From assembly GCA_002426795.1 (NCBI GenBank), contig DINQ01000024.1, forward strand, positions 115,214 to 179,213: a DNA stretch of 64,000 bases, given 5' to 3'. Below are positions 24,894 through 33,545 of this stretch, piece by piece. The DNA is from Bacteroidales bacterium UBA5536. GTDB lineage: Bacteria > Bacteroidota > Bacteroidia > Bacteroidales > F082. Numbering within the stretch: position 1 is the stretch's first letter; the number at the start of each line of letters is the position of its first letter. Below the pieces are notes generated by a model. The model did no database searches and was not told where the DNA came from. It saw nothing but the letters and a program-made list of their open reading frames with translations. The position numbers were made by a program, and so were the translations under genes.

Positions 24894-24993
24894 GTTACTG
24901 CCATAAATCTTTTTAGCAGGCAAATTTTGTCTGCTACTTTAGTCCCTCTTTCCATTCGAAAATTCTATATTTACAATCGCTAACCAATAACCC

Positions 24994-25242
24994 ATGACCA
25001 GACAGCAACGTAAAATCTTTCACCTTGAGTTTAAGCGGACTCAACAGCATTTCTACTACGGCAGCATTGCCGCAATCTTTGATAACTTTAAACCAGACGA
25101 GATTGGCGTTACAGCAGAAACTTTCTATTACAACCACAACTTTGAGTTTGGCCCATACCAGAATGAGATCGTAATTATCAGGTTCGGTTATCTTAAAACC
25201 AAAGAGGGTGGCAGAGGGAAGAAAACAGAAATGAAACGATAG
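24994..25242 (+). CDS. Hypothetical protein
   Basis: 82 residues, basic at both ends, with an aromatic centre (HNFEFGPYQNEIVIIRFGY). It starts after 100 bp without a gene and is followed by a 190-bp gap before the defence triad. No family is recognised. Confidence 0.45.
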   Translation: MTRQQRKIFHLEFKRTQQHFYYGSIAAIFDNFKPDEIGVTAETFYYNHNFEFGPYQNEIVIIRFGYLKTKEGGRGKKTEMKR

Positions 25243-25431
25243 CCAAACTAATAACTTCTATTTATTAGAAATATCATTTTACATTAGCGTAAATATTAAT
25301 AAATCACGATAATAAACAGAATGCAAATCAATTAACCTAAAAAATTTCCGATTAACAGTTTTCTTTAAAACTAAAGTTGGCTATTTAGTATTAAAACCTT
25401 TATTTTGCTTAATACAATATTGAAAAACTTT

Positions 25432-26337
25432 ATGAAGATTGCATATAAGACACCTCAAGGAATTTATTATCAAGGGATAATTGAAAAAGCACTATCTTCA
25501 AAGAAGTTTGATAAGTATAAAGAGTCGGTTGATTTAATCTTTACAAGCCCTCCATTTCCACTAAATAGAAAGAAAAAATATGGAAATCGACAAGGTGATG
25601 ATTACATTGAATGGTTTTCAAATCTAGCACTACTATTCAAGGAATACTTAGCCCCAAAAGGATCAATTGTAATAGAAATGGGGAATTCTTGGGAATCTGG
25701 AAGACCCGTCATGTCAACACTTGCGATTAAAAGTTTACTTAAATTCCTTGATGCGGGTAACTTTCACTTATGTCAGCAGTTTATTTGGAATAATCCGGCA
25801 AAACTACCAAGTCCAGCCCAATGGGTCAATATCGAGAGATGTAGAGTGAAAGACTCATTTACCTATCTATGGTGGATGAGTAAAACGCCTTACCCAAAAG
25901 CTGATAACAGAAAGGTACTTGTCGAATATAGCGCTTCTATGCAGAAGCTGCTCAATACAAAAAAATACAATTCCGGTAAAAGGCCATCAGAACATGATAT
26001 TGGTAAAACATCTTTTTTTAAGAATAATAATGGTTCGATTCCGTCAAATGTCATTACTGCCTCAAATACTCAATCAAACTCCGAATATCAAAGATATTGC
26101 AAGGAAAATGGACTTGCGTTGCATCCAGCGAGGATGCCTAGAGATCTAGCAAAATTCTTTATTGAATTTCTTACTGAGAAAAATGATTTGGTTTTAGATC
26201 CTTTTGGGGGAAGTAATACTACAGGTTCAGTTGCAGAATCATTGAACAGGAGATGGCTTTCAGTAGAACCCAATCTAGATTACATCAGTGGTTCAATAGG
26301 TAACTTCGCAAACGTACCGGTAATAAAAGCATTTTAG
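25432..26337 (+). CDS. m4C-type DNA methyltransferase of the GHKL defence triad
   Basis: 301 residues from the ATG at 25432 (an in-frame TTG at 25405 is less likely). TSPPF at 38-42 is catalytic motif IV with the Ser typical of N4-cytosine enzymes. DPFGGSNTTG at 256-265 is the SAM-binding motif I, so the order is beta class. It starts a three-gene operon with a nuclease-like protein and a GHKL ATPase, all in A+T-rich DNA. It would modify host DNA to protect it from the partner nuclease. Confidence 0.9.
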   Translation: MKIAYKTPQGIYYQGIIEKALSSKKFDKYKESVDLIFTSPPFPLNRKKKYGNRQGDDYIEWFSNLALLFKEYLAPKGSIVIEMGNSWESGRPVMSTLAIKSLLKFLDAGNFHLCQQFIWNNPAKLPSPAQWVNIERCRVKDSFTYLWWMSKTPYPKADNRKVLVEYSASMQKLLNTKKYNSGKRPSEHDIGKTSFFKNNNGSIPSNVITASNTQSNSEYQRYCKENGLALHPARMPRDLAKFFIEFLTEKNDLVLDPFGGSNTTGSVAESLNRRWLSVEPNLDYISGSIGNFANVPVIKAF

Positions 26338-26362
26338 TCCTATATATACCATAACACAAACA

Positions 26363-27172
26363 ATGTCAAAAGTTCTTGATGATTATAATCAAAAATGGTT
26401 TAAGGAACTTTCACCAAGCTCCTTCTTCAATGAAAGTGATTTAGAATCAACTGTTCAGACGTATCTCAGTAAGCACTTAATAAATTGTTTCGTTTTAAGA
26501 GGTAAAATCCGAGTAATAAATAATGAAACAAATAAAGTTAATATTCCAGACTTAATAATAGTCGATAAGGAATATAAGGAATGGTACGTTGTAGAAGTAG
26601 AACTTAGCAATCACGATTTAAGTCATATCAAAAGCCAGATTGATACATTTACAAAAGGCATATATGATAAAAGCCACGCAAACTATCTTTTTCAACAAAA
26701 TACTGATGAATTAGACCTTGATGAGCTGAATAAAATGATCCTCAGATTTCCCCCAAAAGTTTTCGTGATAGTTAATGATTTCAATTGTGATTGGATTGAT
26801 GTTTTTAATCAATATGATTGTAAAGTAGGCATATTTCAGATTTATTATGATCGGGATCAAAATAGGGCTTATAGATTTCAGGGGTATTTTCCATTGATGA
26901 AGCACGATTTTGGAACTTGTAAGTTTATACCAGGCCTACCCACAATGATTGCACTTAATGAAAAGGATTTTCTTGATGGGATCGGAATTCAACCAAATGA
27001 AGAAATTATTGCACAGTATAATGGAAAAATTTCTAAGTGGAAGAGAATTGATGATAGGAATTCTGTTTATCTAGAATGCTTAAGTAATACAATCCCATTA
27101 GACCCATTAAATAAAAGATATGTAATTACTTACGATGATATAGAAAATACATTTCACTTCATTAAAGCCTAA
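26363..27172 (+). CDS. PD-(D/E)XK-like nuclease candidate of the GHKL triad
   Basis: 269 residues. IPDLIIVD (about 61-68) followed by WYVVEVEL (about 74-81) has the beta-hairpin pattern of the PD-(D/E)XK fold, with E-V-E in place of the usual E-X-K. This change weakens but does not exclude activity. An upstream Glu in the ESDLEST helix fits the first metal-binding position. It lies 25 bp after the methyltransferase and 4 bp before the ATPase, so it is the likely effector. Confidence 0.65.
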   Translation: MSKVLDDYNQKWFKELSPSSFFNESDLESTVQTYLSKHLINCFVLRGKIRVINNETNKVNIPDLIIVDKEYKEWYVVEVELSNHDLSHIKSQIDTFTKGIYDKSHANYLFQQNTDELDLDELNKMILRFPPKVFVIVNDFNCDWIDVFNQYDCKVGIFQIYYDRDQNRAYRFQGYFPLMKHDFGTCKFIPGLPTMIALNEKDFLDGIGIQPNEEIIAQYNGKISKWKRIDDRNSVYLECLSNTIPLDPLNKRYVITYDDIENTFHFIKA

Positions 27173-27176
27173 TATT

Positions 27177-28700
27177 ATGGAATTAAAATTTGGTAATAGC
27201 GTTATCAACTCTTATAAAAGGTTATCTTATACACCATGGTATGCATTCGCTGAATTTGTAGATAATTCTACTCAAGCATATTTTGACCACAAAAAAGAAC
27301 TTGACGAAACTTTAAGAAAAGAATCAAAATGTCTTCAAGTTAATATTGAATACGCGCCTGATCTTGATAAAATAGTTATAAAAGATAACTCTTTTGGCAT
27401 GGATTATGAAACGCTACAAAAGGCTCTAACAATTGGGCTCCCTCCTGAAAATAATACAGGGAGATCAAAATATGGACTGGGCATGAAAACGGCAGCTTGT
27501 TGGTTTGGTGACCTTTGGATAATAAAAACTAAAAAACTTCATGAAACCCAAGAACATTCAGTTTCAATTAACGTAGATGATATTGCCAAAAACTATGACG
27601 GAAAACCTGTTGTGTTATCTTATAATTCAACCGATGCTGACAAAAATGAGCACTATACGCATATTGAAATAACAAAACTTAATAGAAAATTTAGAGGCAG
27701 AACACTTGGAAAGATCAAAGATTACCTAAGGTCAATGTACAGATTGGATTTCGGGAATTACGGGCTTCAACTTTTTTGGCAAGGTGAATTACTTACCTGG
27801 GATAATTTTGACTCGAAACTTTATATTCTTGAAAACGGCAAGCCGTTTAAACAAAACTTTGAATTTTCATTAGATAATGGCAAAAGAGTTGTAGGCTGGG
27901 TGGGGGTGCTAGGCAGAGGTAATGCAAGCAGAAAAAACGCAGGATTCTCAATAATTAAAGCCAATAGAGTTATTGAGGGTTGGCCAAATGGGTTTAAGCC
28001 AAACTCTATTTTTGGTGATATAGATTCAGGAGTAAATGACTTAATAAACCAAAGGGTTGTCGGTGAATTGTATTTAGATGATTTTGAAGTTAGTCACACA
28101 AAGGACTCAATAGTATGGTTGGATGATGAATACGAGCAACTTGACGAAAAAATAGTTGAAGAATGTAAAGAAGCGATGAATCTTGCTAATACAGTGAGAT
28201 ATAAAAAAGACATTTTAGTAAATTCTATTCAAAATGAAGCAATGGAGGTCTTTGAAACAGAATTAAACTCCAAAGAGATGTCTAATTTTTTAAACACTTA
28301 CACCCCACCTTCAGAAGGCATTATTAAAAACTCTTACAAAAAGTTTGAAGATTCTGTTACGGAAAGATCACCTGATTATTTTATTGAAATTGGCACTGAA
28401 AATGGAACAATATTCGTCAAATTATTTTTTTTAAGAAACTCATCCTTTGAACCTTATGTACTAATTGAATCATCCTCTAAAACAAACTGTGTACTTGTTC
28501 TTATCAACACTCTACACCCGCATTATGAGGAGATAACCACATCAGAAACTCTTATCAATTTTATAAGACATTGTGTATATGATGGCGTTGCAGAATGGAA
28601 GGCAATCAAACTATTAGGTTCAATACAACCATACACTATAAAACACCTAAAAGACAGTTTATTAAGAGTTCCTTTTGAGATGAAAAAAAGTCGCAACTAA
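27177..28700 (+). CDS. GHKL ATPase of the MORC/MutL-like defence type
   Basis: 507 residues. The N-box is EFVDNS (26-31), the G1 region DNSFGMD (70-76) and the G2 region GRSKYGLGMKTA (95-106), the Bergerat ATP-binding fold shared by MutL, Hsp90 and MORC. The sequence around G2 is most like MORC-type ATPases. Genomic linkage of MORC-like GHKL proteins with methyltransferases and restriction nucleases was reported by Iyer, Abhiman and Aravind (2008). It may clamp on unmodified DNA and license the nuclease, an inferred role. Confidence 0.85.
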   Translation: MELKFGNSVINSYKRLSYTPWYAFAEFVDNSTQAYFDHKKELDETLRKESKCLQVNIEYAPDLDKIVIKDNSFGMDYETLQKALTIGLPPENNTGRSKYGLGMKTAACWFGDLWIIKTKKLHETQEHSVSINVDDIAKNYDGKPVVLSYNSTDADKNEHYTHIEITKLNRKFRGRTLGKIKDYLRSMYRLDFGNYGLQLFWQGELLTWDNFDSKLYILENGKPFKQNFEFSLDNGKRVVGWVGVLGRGNASRKNAGFSIIKANRVIEGWPNGFKPNSIFGDIDSGVNDLINQRVVGELYLDDFEVSHTKDSIVWLDDEYEQLDEKIVEECKEAMNLANTVRYKKDILVNSIQNEAMEVFETELNSKEMSNFLNTYTPPSEGIIKNSYKKFEDSVTERSPDYFIEIGTENGTIFVKLFFLRNSSFEPYVLIESSSKTNCVLVLINTLHPHYEEITTSETLINFIRHCVYDGVAEWKAIKLLGSIQPYTIKHLKDSLLRVPFEMKKSRN

Positions 28701-28811
28701 TTTATTTTAAACATCCTAATTGCTTTTGCATAGACGCAACAATTTCACTGGTGTCTTTGAAATCAAGAATATGCAAGCGTTATCGCAAGTTGCATTTAAT
28801 TTGAATTAGTT

Positions 28812-29894
28812 TCATATTCCTGATTTTCTCCTATTATCCTCCTTACACAACAGCTGGCAGTTTTCAGCAATTGTTCGCCCACCAGCATGCCATGGCGTGA
28901 TGTGGTCGGCTTCCATTTCACTTATAATAAAATGCTCTTTGCAGACTGGACAGATACCTTTTTGTCTTTCGTAAACTTCCTGCTTCATACTATCGGTAAA
29001 TGATCTGATTGACAAATGCTTTTCTTTTCGTGTAAGAATGAAGGGATAAATGCCACTTTTTTTTGTGACATCATCATCCATCATCAACTTGGCTGTTTCT
29101 TCTTCTATGGCTTTAGGATCATAAACTTTATCCTTGAATTCATTGTAGAGTAGCCCCCAGCTAACTCCTTTCATGAACCTACGCTTTTTTGTAAATGTAG
29201 CCTGTACCCATGAAATGACAGATTGATAGTAAAGCCATAAAGCTAAAGCAGTGGGATCGTGCTGGTGGTTTGACATATACACTTCAATATTTCCCTCAGA
29301 AATCCAATCAATAGCAGTTTCCAAATAATCTTGTCGAATAGGTGAACCATTAATATAATCGCTTCCTATCTGATATGCAGCGCAACCAGTTTTACTGAAA
29401 TACTTCTTTGCATCAGTAACCCATGAACCAGAGTAAACAGCATTTCTTAATTCTTGATCTGTAAGCTTTTCACCGGCAATATTAATGGTCCTAAACCAAT
29501 CCAGTTTTTCGCTATCAGTGCCACTACAGATGTAGACCATCAGCTTATAATTCAAGACTTTTTCTTTCTCATCGTCTTGAAGGTTATGGAAGTATCTGAA
29601 ATCGAATGCAAAATCACCAGTAACATATTGGCAGATTGAGATTGTTCGTTGTTGGCCATCAATAACCTCGTATCCACCATCATCTCTTACAGCCCAATAC
29701 ATTACATTTAGAGGAAAACTCTTAAAGATAGTATCAATGACTGCGTCTCGTTGCTTGTCTTTGTATATAAACTCGCGCTGGTAAGGTGGGCGAATGTCCA
29801 GATTGCCACCATATCCTATAACTCCGGCTTCCTCATTATCTTGATATCCTTTGGTTAGCTCTTTAACTGTGATTTCGTGAAGTTCGATTCTCAT
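28812..29894 (-). CDS. DUF262 + HNH nuclease (GmrSD/type IV-like)
   Basis: 360 residues. The N-terminal DUF262/GmrS-like region has IDGQQRT (78-84) and the C-terminus (about 315-360) has a complete HNH module with CPVC, EADHITPWHAGG and CQLLCKEDNRR. Proteins of this build cut foreign, often modified DNA under NTP control. It overlaps the EcoRI-type methyltransferase by 4 bp, making a coupled pair. Unlike a type IV enzyme it thus has an associated modification gene. It is transcribed opposite to the GHKL triad. Confidence 0.85.
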   Translation of the reverse strand: MRIELHEITVKELTKGYQDNEEAGVIGYGGNLDIRPPYQREFIYKDKQRDAVIDTIFKSFPLNVMYWAVRDDGGYEVIDGQQRTISICQYVTGDFAFDFRYFHNLQDDEKEKVLNYKLMVYICSGTDSEKLDWFRTINIAGEKLTDQELRNAVYSGSWVTDAKKYFSKTGCAAYQIGSDYINGSPIRQDYLETAIDWISEGNIEVYMSNHQHDPTALALWLYYQSVISWVQATFTKKRRFMKGVSWGLLYNEFKDKVYDPKAIEEETAKLMMDDDVTKKSGIYPFILTRKEKHLSIRSFTDSMKQEVYERQKGICPVCKEHFIISEMEADHITPWHAGGRTIAENCQLLCKEDNRRKSGI

Positions 29895-30925
29895 TGTTGT
29901 AATTTCTTATTTCTAATAACAATTCTGTCATAAAGCCTCTGATAAGTTCCGTTTCCAGTGTCTAAATAAAAACGAGGACCACCTGCCATATAGGTTCCTT
30001 TAATGCCAATTGAGGACATAGGTGCACCCAGCTCCCTGCTCGAGCCAATAATTTCAAACTGGTCTGGATTATATTTGTCCAAAAAGGTTATTGGAACGCC
30101 CATTGCTCCTGCATAGTCTAATGGGATATCTTTTGTTTTTGAAACTTCAATTGCTTCATAATTAACATATATTGGAAATTCATCTTCGCTTCCGTAGTAT
30201 TTTTTGTATAGTATTAAATCCTCTTGTCGTTTATTGATTTCAAGATTGGTTAACCAAATAACACCTGAAACTCTAATCATTCCTTCTTTTCGGTCAGTTG
30301 CTGTTGCATAATCTTCATAATGTTGATTAATGAAATGTGCTGCTCCACCTTTAAATCCGTAACCTAACCAAAGTTTGTTGTCTTTGATTAATGGGAAAAT
30401 TTCTTTGTAAGTTATTGCATTTTGGTGACCAACTATTACAAATTTCTTATCATATTCTATAAGTTGAGCTACGTATTCTCTGAACAATGAAAAGGGTGGG
30501 TTTGTAACAACTATATCAGCTTGCTTTAGCAAATCAATACTTTCTTGGTTTCGAAAATCTCCGTTACCCTTTAAGGGCTTGATTCCAATTTCTGTTGTGT
30601 CTGGAACTTTGTTGCCGTTCTTATCTCCATCATATTCAAGATAAATAGCTTGCTCAGAATTATTCTGACTGAATAAGTCCATATCTTGATTTTTGTAACA
30701 TGTAGTAATCAGCTTTTTAAGCCCTAATTTCTCAAAATTATAGGAAAAGTAATGAAAAAAGTTGCTCACTCTTGGGTCATCACAGTTGCAGTATACTACC
30801 TTATCTCTGAAATGGTGTTTGTAGTGTCGTAATTCTCTTTCAATATCAGATAATTGTGTGTAAAACTCATCTTTCTTTGAGCTTTTTGCCTTATTTAAAT
30901 TCTTATTCAGCGATTTTTTTGCCAT
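29891..30925 (-). CDS. EcoRI-family adenine-specific DNA methyltransferase
   Basis: 344 residues. The N-terminal KKDEFYTQ (about 18-25) and VVYCNCDDPRVSNF, the later TNPPF at about 141-145 and the overall length match the M.EcoRI-like family (PF13651). It methylates adenine in a specific site that cannot be read from sequence. It precedes the DUF262-HNH gene and overlaps it by 4 bp. Either the HNH protein is the matching nuclease, or the methyltransferase defends phage DNA from host enzymes. Confidence 0.85.
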   Translation of the reverse strand: MAKKSLNKNLNKAKSSKKDEFYTQLSDIERELRHYKHHFRDKVVYCNCDDPRVSNFFHYFSYNFEKLGLKKLITTCYKNQDMDLFSQNNSEQAIYLEYDGDKNGNKVPDTTEIGIKPLKGNGDFRNQESIDLLKQADIVVTNPPFSLFREYVAQLIEYDKKFVIVGHQNAITYKEIFPLIKDNKLWLGYGFKGGAAHFINQHYEDYATATDRKEGMIRVSGVIWLTNLEINKRQEDLILYKKYYGSEDEFPIYVNYEAIEVSKTKDIPLDYAGAMGVPITFLDKYNPDQFEIIGSSRELGAPMSSIGIKGTYMAGGPRFYLDTGNGTYQRLYDRIVIRNKKLQQ

Positions 30926-30936
30926 GCTTAAAATAT

Positions 30937-31179
30937 TTAGTTACTCTCCTTCACAGCCATCAACTCATCAATCTTCACAGGAACCAGCCTTATTTTTTTG
31001 TCTATCAGCTTTGCTAAATAAAGCTTGCCTTCTTCGTCTTTGTATAGCGCTCTATTGTTGCAACCCTCACAAATGAAGTTTGCGCTTCTTCCTTTGTTTA
31101 AGCTAATCGCAATCCTGAAAAGGTCGATGTCAGCGTATTCGAAGCACTTGTCTGCACATTGTGAACAAAATTCGGCCAT
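30937..31179 (-). CDS. Small zinc-binding protein
   Basis: 80 residues. CSQCADKC and CEGC form a four-Cys zinc module in the first 55 residues. It lies 11 bp before the EcoRI-like methyltransferase in the same direction and is likely co-transcribed. It may bind DNA as an accessory or regulator of the pair. No family is recognised. Confidence 0.55.
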   Translation of the reverse strand: MAEFCSQCADKCFEYADIDLFRIAISLNKGRSANFICEGCNNRALYKDEEGKLYLAKLIDKKIRLVPVKIDELMAVKESN

Positions 31180-31373
31180 GGATGGAAATCTTTAATTCGT
31201 GTTATAAAAAAGTCAACAATTGCTAATTTCACTACTACAAGTCAATTACCATTCGAACTATTAAAAAGCGAGAACCTATTGTATTATTAAAAACTTTTAT
31301 TGCCCTGTATTTAATTAACTAACAAAATGTTCTATTATTTCTCCAATTTTCAGGAAAAAGCATTAATAAATGA

Positions 31374-33311
31374 CTATTTAAAAAGGTAATCAAGATCACT
31401 AAATTCCGAATTCATCTCATCTTCCATTTTAAGAATTTCTTCCTCAATTTGTTCAGTGAAATCAATTAACAAATCATCAATATTCATTTGATTCAATATC
31501 TCAACAACATTATCACTGTGAATTATTGCACTAAATGAGACCATAAATTTATCAGGCACGGGTTCAGAAAGTTGACTTGCAATCGATTCGTCAATTTCGT
31601 CAAGGTTGCTTGACTTATTTAATGAATTAAATAAACTTTGTTTTGTATCAAACAGTCTAATTTCAATTGCATCCCAAAATATTGAGTCAACATGTCTAAC
31701 CTTTAATTCTCTCCCACCTGTTTTGTGAGAACTTTCTAGCCCATGTTCGATAGCGTCATTCAAACTATCACTGGCAATTACATCGGCTTTCCCGCTTTGA
31801 ATTACCCAATTAATCTTTTTTAAATCCCCTTTCGTAAGGTGGTTTGCAAAGCTATTAGTGAAAATTTTTATTGGCAAGTAGTAAAACCCAAAGTCAAGTG
31901 ATTTGAAAAACTCACTGTAATTAAATCCAAGACTATGGTCCGGTTTATATATCTGTTTATATAAGGGAATCAAAAAGTGCTTTACCATTGATAGTTTATC
32001 AACTTCATATAAAAGAAGCCAAAAGTGCTTATGCCTGTCAAAAGACAATAGCCTGGATGAATCCATTAACTTAGAAATAAACTTTGATTTTGCATCCTCT
32101 GATTTAATGTAGTTTTTAATAAAGAGTGAAGTAAAATATTCTTGCAATGATCTATGCGGAAAAGTATATTCAAAACCATCTTTAATCAAAATTGAGATCG
32201 ACAAATCTAAATCATTGATTACATCTTCGATATTAAGGCCCTTATAGTTTTTACGGGCTTTAATGTCACTTAAAGTACTAAACAATTGTTCACTAGTAAA
32301 ATAAAATTGACCTTTCGAAAAAGTAATTGCTGAAAAATACGCTAACAATTCAATGAATTCTTCCTTTTGAAGCTTTGATGCTCTATCTCGCCGAAAACTG
32401 CTTTTAGTGATTCCATCATGCATGCTATAGAGGGTATCAAATACATTCTGATAGAACGAACTTTTCCTTTTTGGAATCTCTGGATAACTTTCAAATGTTA
32501 GTATGAACATGGAAAATAATAATGGACTACTGAAATAATGTAAATATTGCCTATTTTCTTCATCCTTAATCACGTTAAATAAATTTTGCCGTCTTTCTCC
32601 ATCCCAAACAACTTTATTAATGAAATCAGAAAATTCACTCTGGCAGATTTCAGAAACATAGAATGGTTCAAAGCGCGGCAATTGTTCTGCCCCAGCTCTT
32701 GGACGAGACGAAATCACAAACTTGTTTTCAGCATAAGAATCAATAAACCCGTCTAATTGATGAAAAAACTGTTCTTTTTTCTCAATGGCAATCTCGTCAA
32801 GTCCATCAAAGATAAATATGTAAACTCCACTCTTTAATGCTCTTTCGAGAGTTCTTTCAGAGGGCTCAAGGTTTGCCTCAAGAATTGAATTAAAAATAAA
32901 CTTTTTAAACGACCCATTTTCGATATTAAATCGCCGTAACTCAATAAAAATCGGGATTCTAAAATAGCTTTTTATACTTTCAATAAACAAAAACTTCATA
33001 ATCATACTTTTACCCGACCCAGCAGTACCGATGATGCTAATATACTTATGACTGTCAATAAACTCTAAATCTACAACAACAGCATTTTCTTTTGACCCAA
33101 ATGCTTTGATTTTCAACGGATAATAGATGTCTAGAAATTTCACTTTTGCACCTCGATGTAAAAAAGTATTTGTATAAAAGTACTTTTCGGCGCGATTAAA
33201 CAGGTACTTTTCAAGACCCGTAAAGTAGGCGTGCTTATACTCATCCTGTGCTCTCTTCACTATTTCTATCAATGGACTGATTAAACTCGTTAATTCAATA
33301 CCTATTGCCAT
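31374..33311 (-). CDS. NACHT-domain NTPase (NLR-like defence protein)
   Basis: 645 residues from the ATG at 33311, giving MAIGIELTSL at the N-terminus. (A longer frame from 33374 adds 21 unlikely residues.) The Walker A motif GTAGSGKS is at about 95-102 and Walker B FIFDGLDEIA at about 166-175, both typical of NACHT STAND NTPases. The N-terminal about 90 residues are unassigned and the C-terminal about 250 residues are helical without obvious LRRs or other recognised effector. Bacterial NACHT proteins sense phage infection and trigger abortive responses. It is a single-gene transcription unit with about 190-240 bp on each side. Confidence 0.8.
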   Translation of the reverse strand: MAIGIELTSLISPLIEIVKRAQDEYKHAYFTGLEKYLFNRAEKYFYTNTFLHRGAKVKFLDIYYPLKIKAFGSKENAVVVDLEFIDSHKYISIIGTAGSGKSMIMKFLFIESIKSYFRIPIFIELRRFNIENGSFKKFIFNSILEANLEPSERTLERALKSGVYIFIFDGLDEIAIEKKEQFFHQLDGFIDSYAENKFVISSRPRAGAEQLPRFEPFYVSEICQSEFSDFINKVVWDGERRQNLFNVIKDEENRQYLHYFSSPLLFSMFILTFESYPEIPKRKSSFYQNVFDTLYSMHDGITKSSFRRDRASKLQKEEFIELLAYFSAITFSKGQFYFTSEQLFSTLSDIKARKNYKGLNIEDVINDLDLSISILIKDGFEYTFPHRSLQEYFTSLFIKNYIKSEDAKSKFISKLMDSSRLLSFDRHKHFWLLLYEVDKLSMVKHFLIPLYKQIYKPDHSLGFNYSEFFKSLDFGFYYLPIKIFTNSFANHLTKGDLKKINWVIQSGKADVIASDSLNDAIEHGLESSHKTGGRELKVRHVDSIFWDAIEIRLFDTKQSLFNSLNKSSNLDEIDESIASQLSEPVPDKFMVSFSAIIHSDNVVEILNQMNIDDLLIDFTEQIEEEILKMEDEMNSEFSDLDYLFK

Positions 33312-33545
33312 AATTATTTTGAGTTTTGATTGTTTGTTTATTAAAATGTCAAAATACGGAGTGCATCTCTCCAAGAAATAATGTTGAGTCGCTATGGCCT
33401 TAATTAAGTATCGATACCTCTTATTTGACTTTCATTCTCGTGGTTAGGCGCTAATCTCGCCCCGAAAATAAGGAATTTGGGCTAAACAAAAAAAAACGAA
33501 TGAATTTATGACAAAAAAATCCGGTTGAACAATCCAAATCTTGAA

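Noticed and set aside
22742..33545. Interpretation of the cargo as a separate integrated element
   Set aside because: No integrase, transposase, terminal repeats or att-like duplications were seen at its borders; it is better read as cargo of the phage.
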